DNA of 57,240 nt from Moraxellaceae bacterium AER2_44_116 (GTDB lineage: Bacteria; Pseudomonadota; Gammaproteobacteria; Pseudomonadales; Moraxellaceae): NCBI GenBank assembly GCA_006546595.1, contig VIAD01000012.1:1-57240 (forward strand), given 5' to 3'. This document shows positions 1 through 8,206 of this stretch, piece by piece (the first letter of the stretch is position 1; each line of letters begins with the position of its first letter). Position numbers and translations under genes: made by a program. Under the pieces are notes generated by a model, which was not told where the DNA came from, ran no database searches, and saw nothing but the letters and a program-made list of their open reading frames with translations.

Positions 1-68
1 CCTTTAAAAGGGTATCTAAATTTAAACGTTTACACAGTTTAATTTACAGGCTCCATAAAAAACATATT

Positions 69-959
69 TTAATGCGCAAACACATTTTGCCCTTCCATCA
101 GCATACTAAACATCCGAAATCTTTCTTTTGCAGGCTCTGGTTGAATATTAGGTCTGAAGAAAAAACATGTATGTGTAATACTGTCCATTTCTGTACTTGC
201 GCCATCTACACTAAAAAATGCTGTTGCAGATAACATTAGCCCATCTAATCGCCCATCCTCCAGTTTTTTACAAAACAACTTTTCAAACCGAGAGATTAAT
301 ACTTTTAAATTACTAGACAAATAATCTACACCCTCGAAATGAGAGGACAAATTACGAGGAGAACTTTCAGCTAAATAGTTCGTAAAATTAAATGCTGCAA
401 TGCCAAATTTATTAGCTAATTGCTCACAAGCAGATGACAATTGATTTTCTACATTTTCAATAGACGTTATGTTTTTACATGCTACTGCATAATCCCCAAA
501 TGCAGGATTAACTACAGATAAATCTACAATAATGTCAGGCTCATCAAACCTCACTTCTAGGTCACGATCTTGAAAATAGCGAAATACTTCCAACTCCCAT
601 AATGCATTTTTTGCTTTACTAAGCCCAGAGTCATTTAAATCCATTTGATTCTTGGCAATACGCCTTAATAGTTCTTTAACTCCGCCATTCAATTCTTTTG
701 TTAATTGATATCTTTCTCTAACCCTGTCAATCGCAGAAACAACATAACATGCATGAGCAATCCTAATTCTAGCATCTAATGGAAAAGAATCACGTGTTGG
801 GTAGGTTATTTGTAAAGTCTGAGTGCTTTCTAGCTCTTTTATATAACGAGCCAATGTACTAGATGGATTAATAATAATATTAATCACCTTGAAAAAGGCT
901 TTCAGATTTTGCGCCCTTTCATTCATTTTTGCATAAGTTATAATTTCATGAGGCAACAT
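69..959 (-). CDS. Putative PD-(D/E)xK-type nuclease-like protein
   Basis: I do not recognise the family as a whole (296 aa). The middle of the protein looks like a PD-(D/E)xK nuclease core: a helix with E122 (WELEVFRYF), then E140-P141-D142 and D146 on a strand, then K162 in the strand YAVACK. That is the E...PD...xxK pattern of restriction-like folds. The last acidic residue before the lysine is replaced (A-C-K), so activity is uncertain. The start codon has AAGGA upstream at good spacing. It is the last gene of a minus-strand, AT-rich group with a DUF3800 protein and a GIY-YIG-like protein, a grouping that suggests a defence or nucleic-acid-processing role. No signal peptide or membrane segment is visible. 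It may instead be an inactive relative. Confidence 0.45.
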   Translation of the reverse strand: MLPHEIITYAKMNERAQNLKAFFKVINIIINPSSTLARYIKELESTQTLQITYPTRDSFPLDARIRIAHACYVVSAIDRVRERYQLTKELNGGVKELLRRIAKNQMDLNDSGLSKAKNALWELEVFRYFQDRDLEVRFDEPDIIVDLSVVNPAFGDYAVACKNITSIENVENQLSSACEQLANKFGIAAFNFTNYLAESSPRNLSSHFEGVDYLSSNLKVLISRFEKLFCKKLEDGRLDGLMLSATAFFSVDGASTEMDSITHTCFFFRPNIQPEPAKERFRMFSMLMEGQNVFAH

Positions 960-1045
960 ATTAAATCCTTGCTAATTATCGACTTTATAAATCTAACTTA
1001 GTAACATACACCTAGAGAGATAATAAATCTACTTTGATAGAATCT

Positions 1046-2185
1046 CTAACACTTTAAATTTAAAGGTCTTTCTAATAAAAGTTGGCTTATATAAGTTATA
1101 TACTTATCTATTTCATGAGTTAAGCTTATCCCATTTTTACTTCGCTCGACAAGCTCTATCAAAATCAGAACATTACGCTGAACAGCTAATTTCTTTAGGT
1201 CGAGATGCTCCATATCTGGGAATACGCTTCCGTATATAATGACTTCATCAATCATTGACCGCCATTTCAATGCATATTCATCTGTATTCTGTTCATCACA
1301 TGCATATACAAATGCAGCAGCCACAGCATCTGCTAGTTGAACACCATGAACTATTTTTGAATCAACAAGATTTATTGGTTCAGCTAAGTTAAACGTAATT
1401 GGCATCTCTAAGCCAGCAAGATTAGTAAATATTTTTTTTGTATTCCCAATCATTGTATTGAATATCTCTTGGTCTTCACTTAGTGGCTTTGAGTAATCAC
1501 AATAAGCGGTTAGTACTTCATACTCTTGCCCCCATTGTGCTAATAGTGAGAATAAAGTTGTGTTTGTTAAATCAAGAACCCATTTACCAGCATTTACTCC
1601 AACATAACCATCTATTTCTTCCATGATTGCCGTTTTGTGTAATATGGCAAACTCAGAAATTTGCTCCATTATTGGAGACATTCCTAGCTGTTTATTTGAA
1701 GAAAACAGGGCTGTGAGTCCTCTAACGTCTCCGCTTCTCATAAAGCTCTCAAAATCTTTAAAAATATCCTCAGCCATTGCACTTTTCGCAACTAACTCAA
1801 CATAAAGAATATTGCTAACAAACTTGTGAAAATTTAGACCATAAAAAAGTGAGTTTATTTTTTGAAGTGGCGGTTCAAATATATACTCAAAAAATTTACC
1901 AGCAAGTGCATATTTCTTATTAGAAATAGAAACTTTAATTCTTCCACGCAAAGCCTGAATTATTTCATCTATAGCTCTACGTCCTCTGACTCCCTTAAGA
2001 AGATTTTTACCCTTTATTTCTCCATTTTGTATATTATATTTATTAATAATATGCTCTACCAGAGTTTTAGCCTCATCATCGTCTGTTACAACAGATGCAT
2101 AACTAAAAAGTTTTTGGTCAGGATGTAATAGATTATTACCTGTATAACCTGACTCATCAAAATATATAGATGCTTCTGTCTTCAA
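1046..2185 (-). CDS. DUF3800 domain protein (RNase H-like fold family)
   Basis: The protein starts with IYFDESGYTGNN, the N-terminal DESG signature of DUF3800, and has GVQLADAVAAAF near the C terminus, the second family hallmark. DUF3800 proteins are predicted to adopt an RNase H-like nuclease fold and are common in defence islands and mobile elements; their substrate is mostly unknown. I chose a TTG start at 2185 because GGAG lies 7 nt upstream and the DESG motif then falls near residue 11. An ATG further upstream at 2245 would add about 20 hydrophobic residues that precede the conserved core. About 379 aa, an ordinary length for the family. It lies between two other minus-strand accessory genes. 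Confidence 0.75.
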   Translation of the reverse strand: MKTEASIYFDESGYTGNNLLHPDQKLFSYASVVTDDDEAKTLVEHIINKYNIQNGEIKGKNLLKGVRGRRAIDEIIQALRGRIKVSISNKKYALAGKFFEYIFEPPLQKINSLFYGLNFHKFVSNILYVELVAKSAMAEDIFKDFESFMRSGDVRGLTALFSSNKQLGMSPIMEQISEFAILHKTAIMEEIDGYVGVNAGKWVLDLTNTTLFSLLAQWGQEYEVLTAYCDYSKPLSEDQEIFNTMIGNTKKIFTNLAGLEMPITFNLAEPINLVDSKIVHGVQLADAVAAAFVYACDEQNTDEYALKWRSMIDEVIIYGSVFPDMEHLDLKKLAVQRNVLILIELVERSKNGISLTHEIDKYITYISQLLLERPLNLKC

Positions 2186-2429
2186 TACAATACTCCTAAC
2201 AGTCAAAAGAATAATTCTAACTACCTGCGTAAGGTGCAGCCACACTGAAACAAAATAGACAAAAACTTAGTAATCACTGAATTCAAAAATAGCCCCATAA
2301 TCGTCTGGGTGCTTGTCGCACTTGAAAAAAGGGGAGTGTGTAAAAGTAACGTGATATTCCTATGAAACCATTGAGCACCAATGGCTACAGGTTTTTTGTC
2401 ACGTCGAATTTATGCACTACCAAAAAAAG

Positions 2430-2984
2430 TTAGGCTTTATTTCTATTTGCTATTTTTTTACATTCATCAAGTACAAGCAAATGACGTTTTATTTTATCTT
2501 GCTCACGAATAGATGTCTTATTGTTCGCCATATTATAAAGTAACTGGTTTGGTGCATTTTTTTCCCGTTCTGAAGAGTCAGCATCCATATGTTTTATAAT
2601 ATTTTTTTTAAATTCATCAACGTCACTTGCGTCACAAGAAACACATTCCGATTTTCCTGAAAAGTCTTCTTTTGGCCAATATTGATATTTTTTTATTATA
2701 TCTAAAATACTTTTTTCCGCAATTAAAGCATCTCCCTCATATTTATACTCAACAGAATGAATTTTTTCATAATTATAAGGAAAATCAGATACATATTTTT
2801 CTTTCCTCATCATTCTTGCAAGCTTCTCTGTAAGAGATAAATTACTTTCAAGCACGGTTTTTTTTCCAAAATTAAAACGCTTATCTACATCTTGAGCGAC
2901 TCCAATTTTATAAAAAACCTCGCTCAATCCGTCTTTTGAAGTCATCTTAAAGAAATAAAGAAACATATTAAACCTAATACTCAT
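2430..2984 (-). CDS. T5orf172 / GIY-YIG-like protein
   Basis: The N-terminal half reads MFLYFFKM, then VFYKIGVAQDVDKRF, then YEGDALIAEKSIL and GKSECVS. This order (strand, YKIG..xDxxxR, a helix, G-x-E-C) matches T5orf172-type members of the GIY-YIG superfamily, which bind or cut DNA. The C-terminal 60 residues are lysine-rich and helical. Starts at 2984 and 2966 are both possible; 2966 has a weak AGG upstream. An ATG further upstream at 3104 would overlap the neighbouring small gene and begin with residues that do not look conserved. A perfect inverted repeat (CGAGGCT/AGCCTCG, near 2993-3010) lies just upstream of the chosen start. It is in the same minus-strand AT-rich island as the DUF3800 gene. 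Confidence 0.55.
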   Translation of the reverse strand: MSIRFNMFLYFFKMTSKDGLSEVFYKIGVAQDVDKRFNFGKKTVLESNLSLTEKLARMMRKEKYVSDFPYNYEKIHSVEYKYEGDALIAEKSILDIIKKYQYWPKEDFSGKSECVSCDASDVDEFKKNIIKHMDADSSEREKNAPNQLLYNMANNKTSIREQDKIKRHLLVLDECKKIANRNKA

Positions 2985-3042
2985 GCTAGATACGAGGCTG
3001 GGCAGCCTCGAACGGATTCTTATGTTGTATTGAGTTAAACAC

Positions 3043-3252
3043 TCAGTCTTTAAATCCACAATCACAGAATGTGCAAGTAGCGGTTTCATCCGTGACAGAA
3101 ACACCTACACTAACAATGAGAGAATCTTCTCTCTTTGCTTGCTCTGCTGCGATACAATTTGTACAGACAGGCTCTTCTGGATACTGCTCAGATGTCTTAT
3201 CTGAGGACATATCACCCCGTAATACGCACAGCTTCATTTTGATATTACTCAT
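3043..3252 (-). CDS. Small zinc-binding protein (69 aa), function unknown
   Basis: A 69-residue protein with two cysteine pairs, C-T-N-C in the middle and C-T-F-C-D-C near the end, which suggests a single zinc ribbon. GAGGAAG lies 6-8 nt before the ATG, so the start is well supported. I cannot assign a function. It is the first gene of the minus-strand island and reads away from the phage block, with a roughly 330-base non-coding gap between them. Small zinc ribbons of this kind often accompany DNA-binding or regulatory modules, but that is only context. Confidence 0.5.
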   Translation of the reverse strand: MSNIKMKLCVLRGDMSSDKTSEQYPEEPVCTNCIAAEQAKREDSLIVSVGVSVTDETATCTFCDCGFKD

Positions 3253-3583
3253 CTAACTTCCTCTTTTTTGTTTGTGAACTAAGCCTAGCTTAGTATTAGA
3301 CACCTACGGAGGTGTATCATAAATCTGTGGTAGGTGTATAACACATTTTCTTAGTCGTATCGAATCGAATTCAAAGAAAATGAATTTTGTGATGTGGCTA
3401 TTACGAACATCAAACACGCCTAAAGACATTGGCGTTTTAGTGAAAAAACCTGCTGGTGACAAGGATAAGCCGTAAAAATTTAACAAGCATCCCAACGATA
3501 AAATACCCGCACAGTTGTAACCACTAAAAGTGGAGGAGTGCATTTAACCCATAATAAGCCTATCCACCCGATAGGCTTTTTTC
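3253..3583. other. Intergenic boundary between accessory island and phage block
   Basis: A 331-base gap separates divergent units. It holds a short palindrome (CTAAGC/GCTTAG, near 3281-3295), a CACCT/AGGTG hairpin near 3301-3314, and at its right end the first, weakest copy of the GTAACC element described at 3517. A 31-codon frame starting at 3380 ends at 3475 but lacks a convincing ribosome-binding site. No attachment site or tRNA remnant was recognised, although this is a plausible left limit of the phage block. Confidence 0.4.
3517..3578 (+). promoter_or_regulatory. Composite late element, copy A (degenerate motif plus hairpin)
   Basis: GTAACCACTAAAAG (3517-3530) is a weak match to the GTAACCCTSCCAAAA motif. 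After 39 nt from motif start comes a perfect 9-bp inverted repeat, AAGCCTATC (3556-3564) with GATAGGCTT (3570-3578), then six T residues and the ATG at 3584. By itself the hairpin plus T-run would pass as a terminator, but its place directly before the start codon matches the other copies. Confidence 0.5.
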
Positions 3584-3901
3584 ATGTTCACGCTTAACCC
3601 TAACGCGCAAAGCACGGCTATTACTGCCGAAGATATACAAGGCATGATAACCCATTGGCTTGCTACGCCTGTGAACGGCTATCTGGGCAGCGAGTACGGC
3701 TGTGATGTTAAGTCACTACTGCAAAAAGCCTTACATTCAGGCATAGCCGACGCATTTATTGCCAAAATGAAAAAAGACATTCCTATCCTGAGCGTTATCC
3801 CCCAAGAAAATATCAGCCTGTATTCCATTCCAGAGCCGCCCGACAAATTACGCCTATTTATCGCCATTGCAGGTATCACCACGGTAGAGATTAACCCATG
3901 A
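3584..3901 (+). CDS. gp25-like baseplate wedge protein
   Basis: 105 aa. The segment NGYLGSEYGCDVKSLL followed by helical sequence and a closing LRLFIAIAG strand is typical of the small gp25/gpW-like baseplate wedge proteins of contractile tails, where the protein sits near the sheath-baseplate interface. Usual family length is 100-150 aa. It is the first gene of a three-gene operon with a J-like and an I-like protein, the classic gpW-gpJ-gpI order of P2-type baseplates, which strengthens the call. It overlaps the next gene by four bases (ATGA). The start follows the right arm of a hairpin; AGG within that arm is the only ribosome-binding signal. Confidence 0.7.
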   Translation: MFTLNPNAQSTAITAEDIQGMITHWLATPVNGYLGSEYGCDVKSLLQKALHSGIADAFIAKMKKDIPILSVIPQENISLYSIPEPPDKLRLFIAIAGITTVEINP

Positions 3902-5367
3902 CCACGAAAGCCCAATTTCTAGCCGCCGCCAGTGTTGAATTATCCAATCCGCAATATGGCAAGATTGCCGCACTGTATCAGGCACAAGACCCTCGCATTG
4001 TCGCGTCTATTGGCGCAATGGCACAAATGCTGGAGATGTACAGTGTTCAGCAAGACTTAGCCGAAACAGAGGTATTCATTAAAGCGCGTGATGCCACCGT
4101 CTTAGCCGATGCTACCTTAAAAGGGATTTTACCCTTGGCCAAGTCAGCCCAAGTACACGCCTTAGTGACGAACCTAAGTAGTAACCCGATCACCTTAGCC
4201 TACGGTCGGCGTTTGTTGGATGATAATGGGCGAGTGTGGCGCGTAGCCGCTACCTTGGTTGTTGCCGCCAATGGCACAGCTACGTTATTACTTAATCAAA
4301 ACGAACTACGCACCATTAGCCATACCATCGCCAATGATGATCCGTTCTACACCATTACCTTGGCCAACAATGACGAAGGGCTTTATTTAGAAAACATTCG
4401 CATCAAGGACACGATAGGCAGTACCGACAACCTGTATGCCTATGCCCCTGAGTTTATGAATGTCTTGAATGGGGCGCGTGTCTATCACCTTGAAACAGAC
4501 GAAGCTAGGCAAGTCACCATTCGTTTGGGCGCACAAGACGGGGCAAGCCTTGTCTATGGCTTTCAGCCACCCGTTAACACGGTACTCACCATTGAATTGA
4601 CCGAAACATCAGGACAGTTAGCTATTGGTACAGGGGCGAGCTTTAGCCTTGAGTACAGTAATAACGCCAATGAGGACGCATTAAAGATTGTTTCGACTGG
4701 CGTTAATTCATTGGGTAGCAATCCCTTATCGTTGCCCGTGTTGCGCCTGTTATCACGCTATAACGCTTTGTACGACCATGATGCGGTGTATTTATCAGAC
4801 TTTGATTTTTTAATCCGACGTTATCACGGTGACAGCATTAACTTTTTAGCGGTCTGGAATGAGCAAGTTCACGAACAAGTCCACGGCTATAGTGCCGCTA
4901 ATATCAATAGGCTGTTTATTGCCGTACAAGCAAAAGACGCACTCGAGCAAAGTAATCTCGTTAATGCGATTCATACCTTAGTCCAGAGAGCCGATAGCAG
5001 CTATAAACGCGCCATTGTTGCGGTAATCCCTCAAGCGTACCCACTCACTGTTTCTGCCAGTGTTGCCGCCATTCACGACAGCGCACAAGTCAGCCAACAG
5101 ATTAAAGACACCTTATTAGCAATTTATGGCTTAGGACAAATCAAAGTCTCACAGGGACTTAAAAACAACTTTAACCGCCAAGAGATTTATCAAACGCTGA
5201 AAAAAGCGATCCCCGCGTTTCAGGATGCCGTGAGTGACTTTAGTGTGTCCGTGGGTAACTTGCCTGATCCCGTGTTACCAGAGCACTACTTTTACTTGCA
5301 CCCAACAACTAATTTTACCGTGGCTGTCACTCAACTAAGCGATGCAGGGGGTGGATTGTGGAATTAA
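3898..5367 (+). CDS. Baseplate J-like protein (wedge)
   Basis: 489 aa. The region after residue 60 (DATVLADATLKGILPLAKSAQVHA in two stretches, then a G-rich W-x-V segment) resembles the N-terminal part of baseplate J/gp6-type proteins, and the C-terminal half has the alternating strand-helix pattern of the J domain with VSASVAAIHDSAQVSQQIKD near residue 385-405. J-like proteins form the inner ring of the baseplate wedge and trigger sheath contraction. Translational coupling on both sides (ATGA overlap upstream, overlap with a GTG start downstream) and the order gp25-J-I support the identification. Family assignment rests on pattern and context rather than a decisive motif. Confidence 0.7.
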   Translation: MTTKAQFLAAASVELSNPQYGKIAALYQAQDPRIVASIGAMAQMLEMYSVQQDLAETEVFIKARDATVLADATLKGILPLAKSAQVHALVTNLSSNPITLAYGRRLLDDNGRVWRVAATLVVAANGTATLLLNQNELRTISHTIANDDPFYTITLANNDEGLYLENIRIKDTIGSTDNLYAYAPEFMNVLNGARVYHLETDEARQVTIRLGAQDGASLVYGFQPPVNTVLTIELTETSGQLAIGTGASFSLEYSNNANEDALKIVSTGVNSLGSNPLSLPVLRLLSRYNALYDHDAVYLSDFDFLIRRYHGDSINFLAVWNEQVHEQVHGYSAANINRLFIAVQAKDALEQSNLVNAIHTLVQRADSSYKRAIVAVIPQAYPLTVSASVAAIHDSAQVSQQIKDTLLAIYGLGQIKVSQGLKNNFNRQEIYQTLKKAIPAFQDAVSDFSVSVGNLPDPVLPEHYFYLHPTTNFTVAVTQLSDAGGGLWN

Positions 5368-6002
5368 CGCCCTTAGCCCCCTTACAAGCCAGTACCGCCT
5401 ATTGGGACGAAGCCAGTGCAAGCAGCATTGAAAATGAGTTAAAGCAGTTATTCATTGCCTTGTTTCAGCAATCACTACGCACCCAATTTCGACGAATTGA
5501 CCATTTTGGCTATCCGCATTTACTCGATGAACCTGATTTTGAAACAGTGCAACGATTTATCAAATTAGAAGGATTAAGTCTATTGAACCGCGAAACCGAT
5601 AATCAGCCCTATATGCGCGAAGTCTTTAGGGCATGGCGTGGCCAACACCCACGGCGCGGCTTAGGCTTTTTAGCGTTTTACTTGCAAATGCTTTGGCCTA
5701 ATGCGTGGCAGATTACCCAATACTGGCACAGTGTCGCCACGGTCAGCAGTTATCCGTCGAACATTGTTACCCATGAAGCGGAGGGGAGCTTTTTAACCAG
5801 TCGTGTTGCAGTCACGCTCGATCCCGACCAAATCACCAACCCAAGTGAACTAGTTAAGATGATTCCTGCGTTAAAGCGGGTAGTGCCTGCGCGTATCGTG
5901 TTGAATGTGGCAATGGGCGTGGATGTCGATCCTATTTACTTAGAGGTAGGCATGGCGTTCTCACCGATGGTTTGTTTGACCTTTGAGGATGGTACATTGT
6001 AA
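5358..6002 (+). CDS. Tail protein I-like baseplate wedge protein
   Basis: 214 aa with a GTG start that overlaps the end of the J-like gene by ten bases. The sequence has a predominantly helical N-terminal half with IDHFGYPHLLDEP and LEGLSLLNRE, matching the general form of P2 gpI-type proteins, which join wedge subunits to the fibre network. Its position as third gene after gp25-like and J-like proteins is the strongest argument. A terminator-like hairpin follows at 6032. No catalytic motif is visible. Confidence 0.6.
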   Translation: MELTPLAPLQASTAYWDEASASSIENELKQLFIALFQQSLRTQFRRIDHFGYPHLLDEPDFETVQRFIKLEGLSLLNRETDNQPYMREVFRAWRGQHPRRGLGFLAFYLQMLWPNAWQITQYWHSVATVSSYPSNIVTHEAEGSFLTSRVAVTLDPDQITNPSELVKMIPALKRVVPARIVLNVAMGVDVDPIYLEVGMAFSPMVCLTFEDGTL

Positions 6003-6031
6003 AACAGTATTCAAATATGACGATCTCACAG

Positions 6032-6061
6032 TCACCCACGGATACTTGCGTAGGTGATTTT
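6032..6061 (+). terminator. Probable terminator after the baseplate operon
   Basis: TCACC-C-ACG (6032-6040) pairs with CGT-A-GGTGA (6049-6057), one internal mismatch, followed by TTTT. It lies 30 bases after the I-like stop codon and before the xse genes. Confidence 0.55.
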
Positions 6062-6070
6062 AACTGGGTG

Positions 6071-6100
6071 TTGACAAATTAAAGCTAAATCCTTCATTAC
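6071..6100 (+). promoter_or_regulatory. Possible sigma-70-type promoter for xseAB
   Basis: A perfect -35 hexamer TTGACA at 6071 is followed at 17-18 nt by only poor -10 candidates (TCATTA or CATTAC). It lies between a terminator-like hairpin and xseA, where a separate promoter would be expected because the GTAACCCT element is absent here. Confidence 0.3.
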
Positions 6101-6148
6101 TCAGTAGACTTAACCCGTTTATTCGATTGATCTAATAAGTGATGCCTG

Positions 6149-7420
6149 ATGAATATTGATCCTAACAGTATCACTTTAAGTGACTACTTAAATAGTGTGC
6201 AACAAGTCATTAAAACGCATTGTGCCGATGCTGTTTGGGTTAGGGCTGAAATCACTAATTGTAGTTCTAAAGGTGGGCATTACTATTTAGAGCTTGCTGA
6301 AAAAGACCCCGATACTCATCAACGAGTCGCTGCAACCAAAGCCACCATTTGGCAGTTCGTGGCTCGTCGCATCATTACCAAATTTGAAAAAGAAACAGGC
6401 ATTAAGTTTGGTAAAGACCTCAATGTGTTAGTTAAGCTAAAAGCCTCATTCAGTGCTGAATATGGTTTTTCACTCAATATCGACGACATTGACTCCAATT
6501 TTACGGTTGGCGACATTGCTAAGAAGTATTTAGAAATTCGTAATCGACTCATCAGTGAAGGACTTATTGATCTCAACCGTGCTTTACCCACACCTTTTGA
6601 TTTTGAACGGGTATTGGTTATTGCCCCAGAGAACGCCGCAGGCTTAGGAGATTTTAAGAAAGATGCAGATGCTTTAGAACAGGCGGGTGTTTGTCACTTT
6701 GTTTATCACTATTGCCTGTTTCAAAGTACGCAAGCACCCATCGCAATTCAAGAGACACTGAAAACGGCACTAAAAGCATGGAGCGAATCAAAGGCTAGTC
6801 CACCTGATGCCATCGTTATCATTCGTGGCGGCGGAGCCGTCAATGATTTAGCCTATTTGAACGATTTTGATTTGGCCGCTTTGCTGTGTAAGCGCAAAGT
6901 GCCTATATGGGTAGGTATTGGTCACGAACGCGACAAAACCATATTGGATGAAGTCGCTCATCGCTCATTTGATACGCCAAGTAAAGTCATCGCAGGTATT
7001 CGTAACATTATTGTGCAAAACATCCAAGAAGCGAAAGAACTTTACCAGCAGATTGAAAGTCTCGCCCAAAACCAAATCATGTATTACCGTTCAGAGTCCG
7101 ATAAATTAGAACTACACATTCGTAATAGAGCTTTAACACATCTCACCGAAGTGAAGCGGGATGTTGATTCACTGTTTGGGAATAACCAATATTTTGCGTT
7201 TCAGTCGATCAAACAAGCGAAACAGCAAATTGACCAATACCTAAAAGAAACATTGATTCAAAGTCCTAGAAATACACTACAACGTGGCTATGCCATTGTA
7301 CGAGTCGAAGGGCGTGCCATAAACTCAATACACCAAATTACAAATGCCCAAGTCAGCATCGAACTGAAAGATGGAATAGCAGAAGCCACAATTCAACAGA
7401 TTAACAAGGCCACACCATGA
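6149..7420 (+). CDS. xseA: Exodeoxyribonuclease VII large subunit
   Basis: 423 aa, with the full XseA domain order: OB-fold (about residues 8-115, WVRAEITNCSSKGGHYYLEL), catalytic domain (about 145-275), long coiled coil (280-365), and the C-terminal segment LQRGYAIVRVEG. D168 (GLGDF), R226 (IIRGGGAVNDL), H259 and D262 (GIGHERDKT) occupy the positions of the acidic, arginine, histidine and aspartate residues shown to be essential in E. coli XseA. With XseB it degrades single-stranded DNA from both ends without ATP. The catalytic loop (NAAGLGDF) differs from the usual GAAxRD form, so this is a divergent branch. It sits inside phage virion genes and overlaps xseB by four bases. A role in genome processing or in degrading competitor DNA is possible but not shown. 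Confidence 0.92.
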   Translation: MNIDPNSITLSDYLNSVQQVIKTHCADAVWVRAEITNCSSKGGHYYLELAEKDPDTHQRVAATKATIWQFVARRIITKFEKETGIKFGKDLNVLVKLKASFSAEYGFSLNIDDIDSNFTVGDIAKKYLEIRNRLISEGLIDLNRALPTPFDFERVLVIAPENAAGLGDFKKDADALEQAGVCHFVYHYCLFQSTQAPIAIQETLKTALKAWSESKASPPDAIVIIRGGGAVNDLAYLNDFDLAALLCKRKVPIWVGIGHERDKTILDEVAHRSFDTPSKVIAGIRNIIVQNIQEAKELYQQIESLAQNQIMYYRSESDKLELHIRNRALTHLTEVKRDVDSLFGNNQYFAFQSIKQAKQQIDQYLKETLIQSPRNTLQRGYAIVRVEGRAINSIHQITNAQVSIELKDGIAEATIQQINKATP

Positions 7421-7626
7421 CACATACGACAGACTTAACCTTTAAAGAGGCTTTTGCTACCTTAAAAGCCAATGCCCAACAGTTGGAAGAGCAAACTGAG
7501 CCTGATATTGACCATTTACTTGAAGTGGTAGAGCAATCCACAGCCGCTTATAAGGTTTGTAAGGCAAGGATTGATGCGGTAGAAAAGGCATTGGCACTCA
7601 CGTTTGAGTCTGCGTCAGATACATAA
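7417..7626 (+). CDS. xseB: Exodeoxyribonuclease VII small subunit
   Basis: 69 aa, helical, with LTFKEAFATLKANAQQLEE and a second helix ending in a KALALTF segment, the two-helix hairpin form of XseB. Several copies of XseB wrap the coiled coil of XseA in the holoenzyme. The ATGA overlap with xseA and matching length (family about 60-90 aa) support the pair as a functional two-subunit enzyme rather than a remnant. A late element begins 20 bases after its stop codon. Confidence 0.85.
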   Translation: MTHTTDLTFKEAFATLKANAQQLEEQTEPDIDHLLEVVEQSTAAYKVCKARIDAVEKALALTFESASDT

Positions 7627-7645
7627 TAGATTGCAGTACATTGTT

Positions 7646-7723
7646 GTAACCCTCACCAAAACGCCCCTAACCCACACCTGATAATAGACATAACAACACC
7701 CGTTAAGAGATTTTATTATGTCT
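7646..7723 (+). promoter_or_regulatory. Composite late element, copy B
   Basis: GTAACCCTCACCAAAA at 7646-7661. AGACATAA (7686-7693) pairs with TTATGTCT (7716-7723), and the start codon ATG (7718) lies inside the right arm. An AAGAGA Shine-Dalgarno-like stretch is in the loop. The stem is nearly identical to that of copy D at 14966. Confidence 0.65.
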
Positions 7724-8203
7724 GTATCACCTGCCGATTTAATGGCCAAGAATTACAAAACCGCGAAAGCCTTGGGACAAAAAGAAGTCCAATGCGATGC
7801 GTATTTTGAAATTGAAGGCCATGAAGAGCTAAAGTTTTTAGCTAAAACCTTCCCTCGACCTGTCTTAGCCAGTGCAGGGGTGATTGAGTCCTATCTACCC
7901 AACGGCATTAAAATTGGCCAGCCACAACAATTACTCACCTTGCAAAGTCATGAAGTCAGTTTTTACTGTACGAAGGGCGGCGCGACCGAGAAAGCCATTA
8001 ATTCTCTCAATAATAGTGGCGGTATCTTTCAATCAACCGTTCACTTGGGTCAAGTCGATAATCCTTACGCCAGCTATCCCTTAACCGATTGCTTTATTGC
8101 TGAGATTTCACCACTTGACCATGACGTTGAAGGTGTTGGTCAATTAGTGATAATGAGTGGCACGCTTTACTATCATTATTTTGGTGAACGTAAAGAGGCG
8201 TAA
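7718..8203 (+). CDS. Probable tail tube or tube-like structural protein
   Basis: 161 aa, beta-rich. The C-terminal half (PYASYPLTDCFIAEISPL, then SGTLYYHYFGE) looks like the small tube-fold proteins of contractile tails, but I see no decisive signature. It is the first gene of an operon that continues with two unassigned proteins and the gpV-like baseplate spike, which fits a tail role. The start is fixed by its position in the hairpin arm of the late element. Two other proteins in the window (12478 and 53176) could also be tube-like, so which one builds the main tube is unknown. Confidence 0.45.
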   Translation: MSVSPADLMAKNYKTAKALGQKEVQCDAYFEIEGHEELKFLAKTFPRPVLASAGVIESYLPNGIKIGQPQQLLTLQSHEVSFYCTKGGATEKAINSLNNSGGIFQSTVHLGQVDNPYASYPLTDCFIAEISPLDHDVEGVGQLVIMSGTLYYHYFGERKEA

Positions 8204-8206
8204 TCC

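Noticed and set aside
1623..2128. Plus-strand frames of 60 and 88 codons opposite the DUF3800 gene
   Set aside because: They lie antisense to a recognisable protein, have phenylalanine- and serine-rich random-like composition and lack ribosome-binding sites.
3380..3475. Short plus-strand frame of 31 codons before the first baseplate gene (MNFVMWLLRTS...)
   Set aside because: No convincing ribosome-binding site, no recognisable similarity and a stop just upstream. It could be a remnant of a gene but cannot be supported.
3304..3543. Minus-strand 79-codon frame in the left boundary gap
   Set aside because: No ribosome-binding site or domain; it overlaps the first late element and its hairpin.
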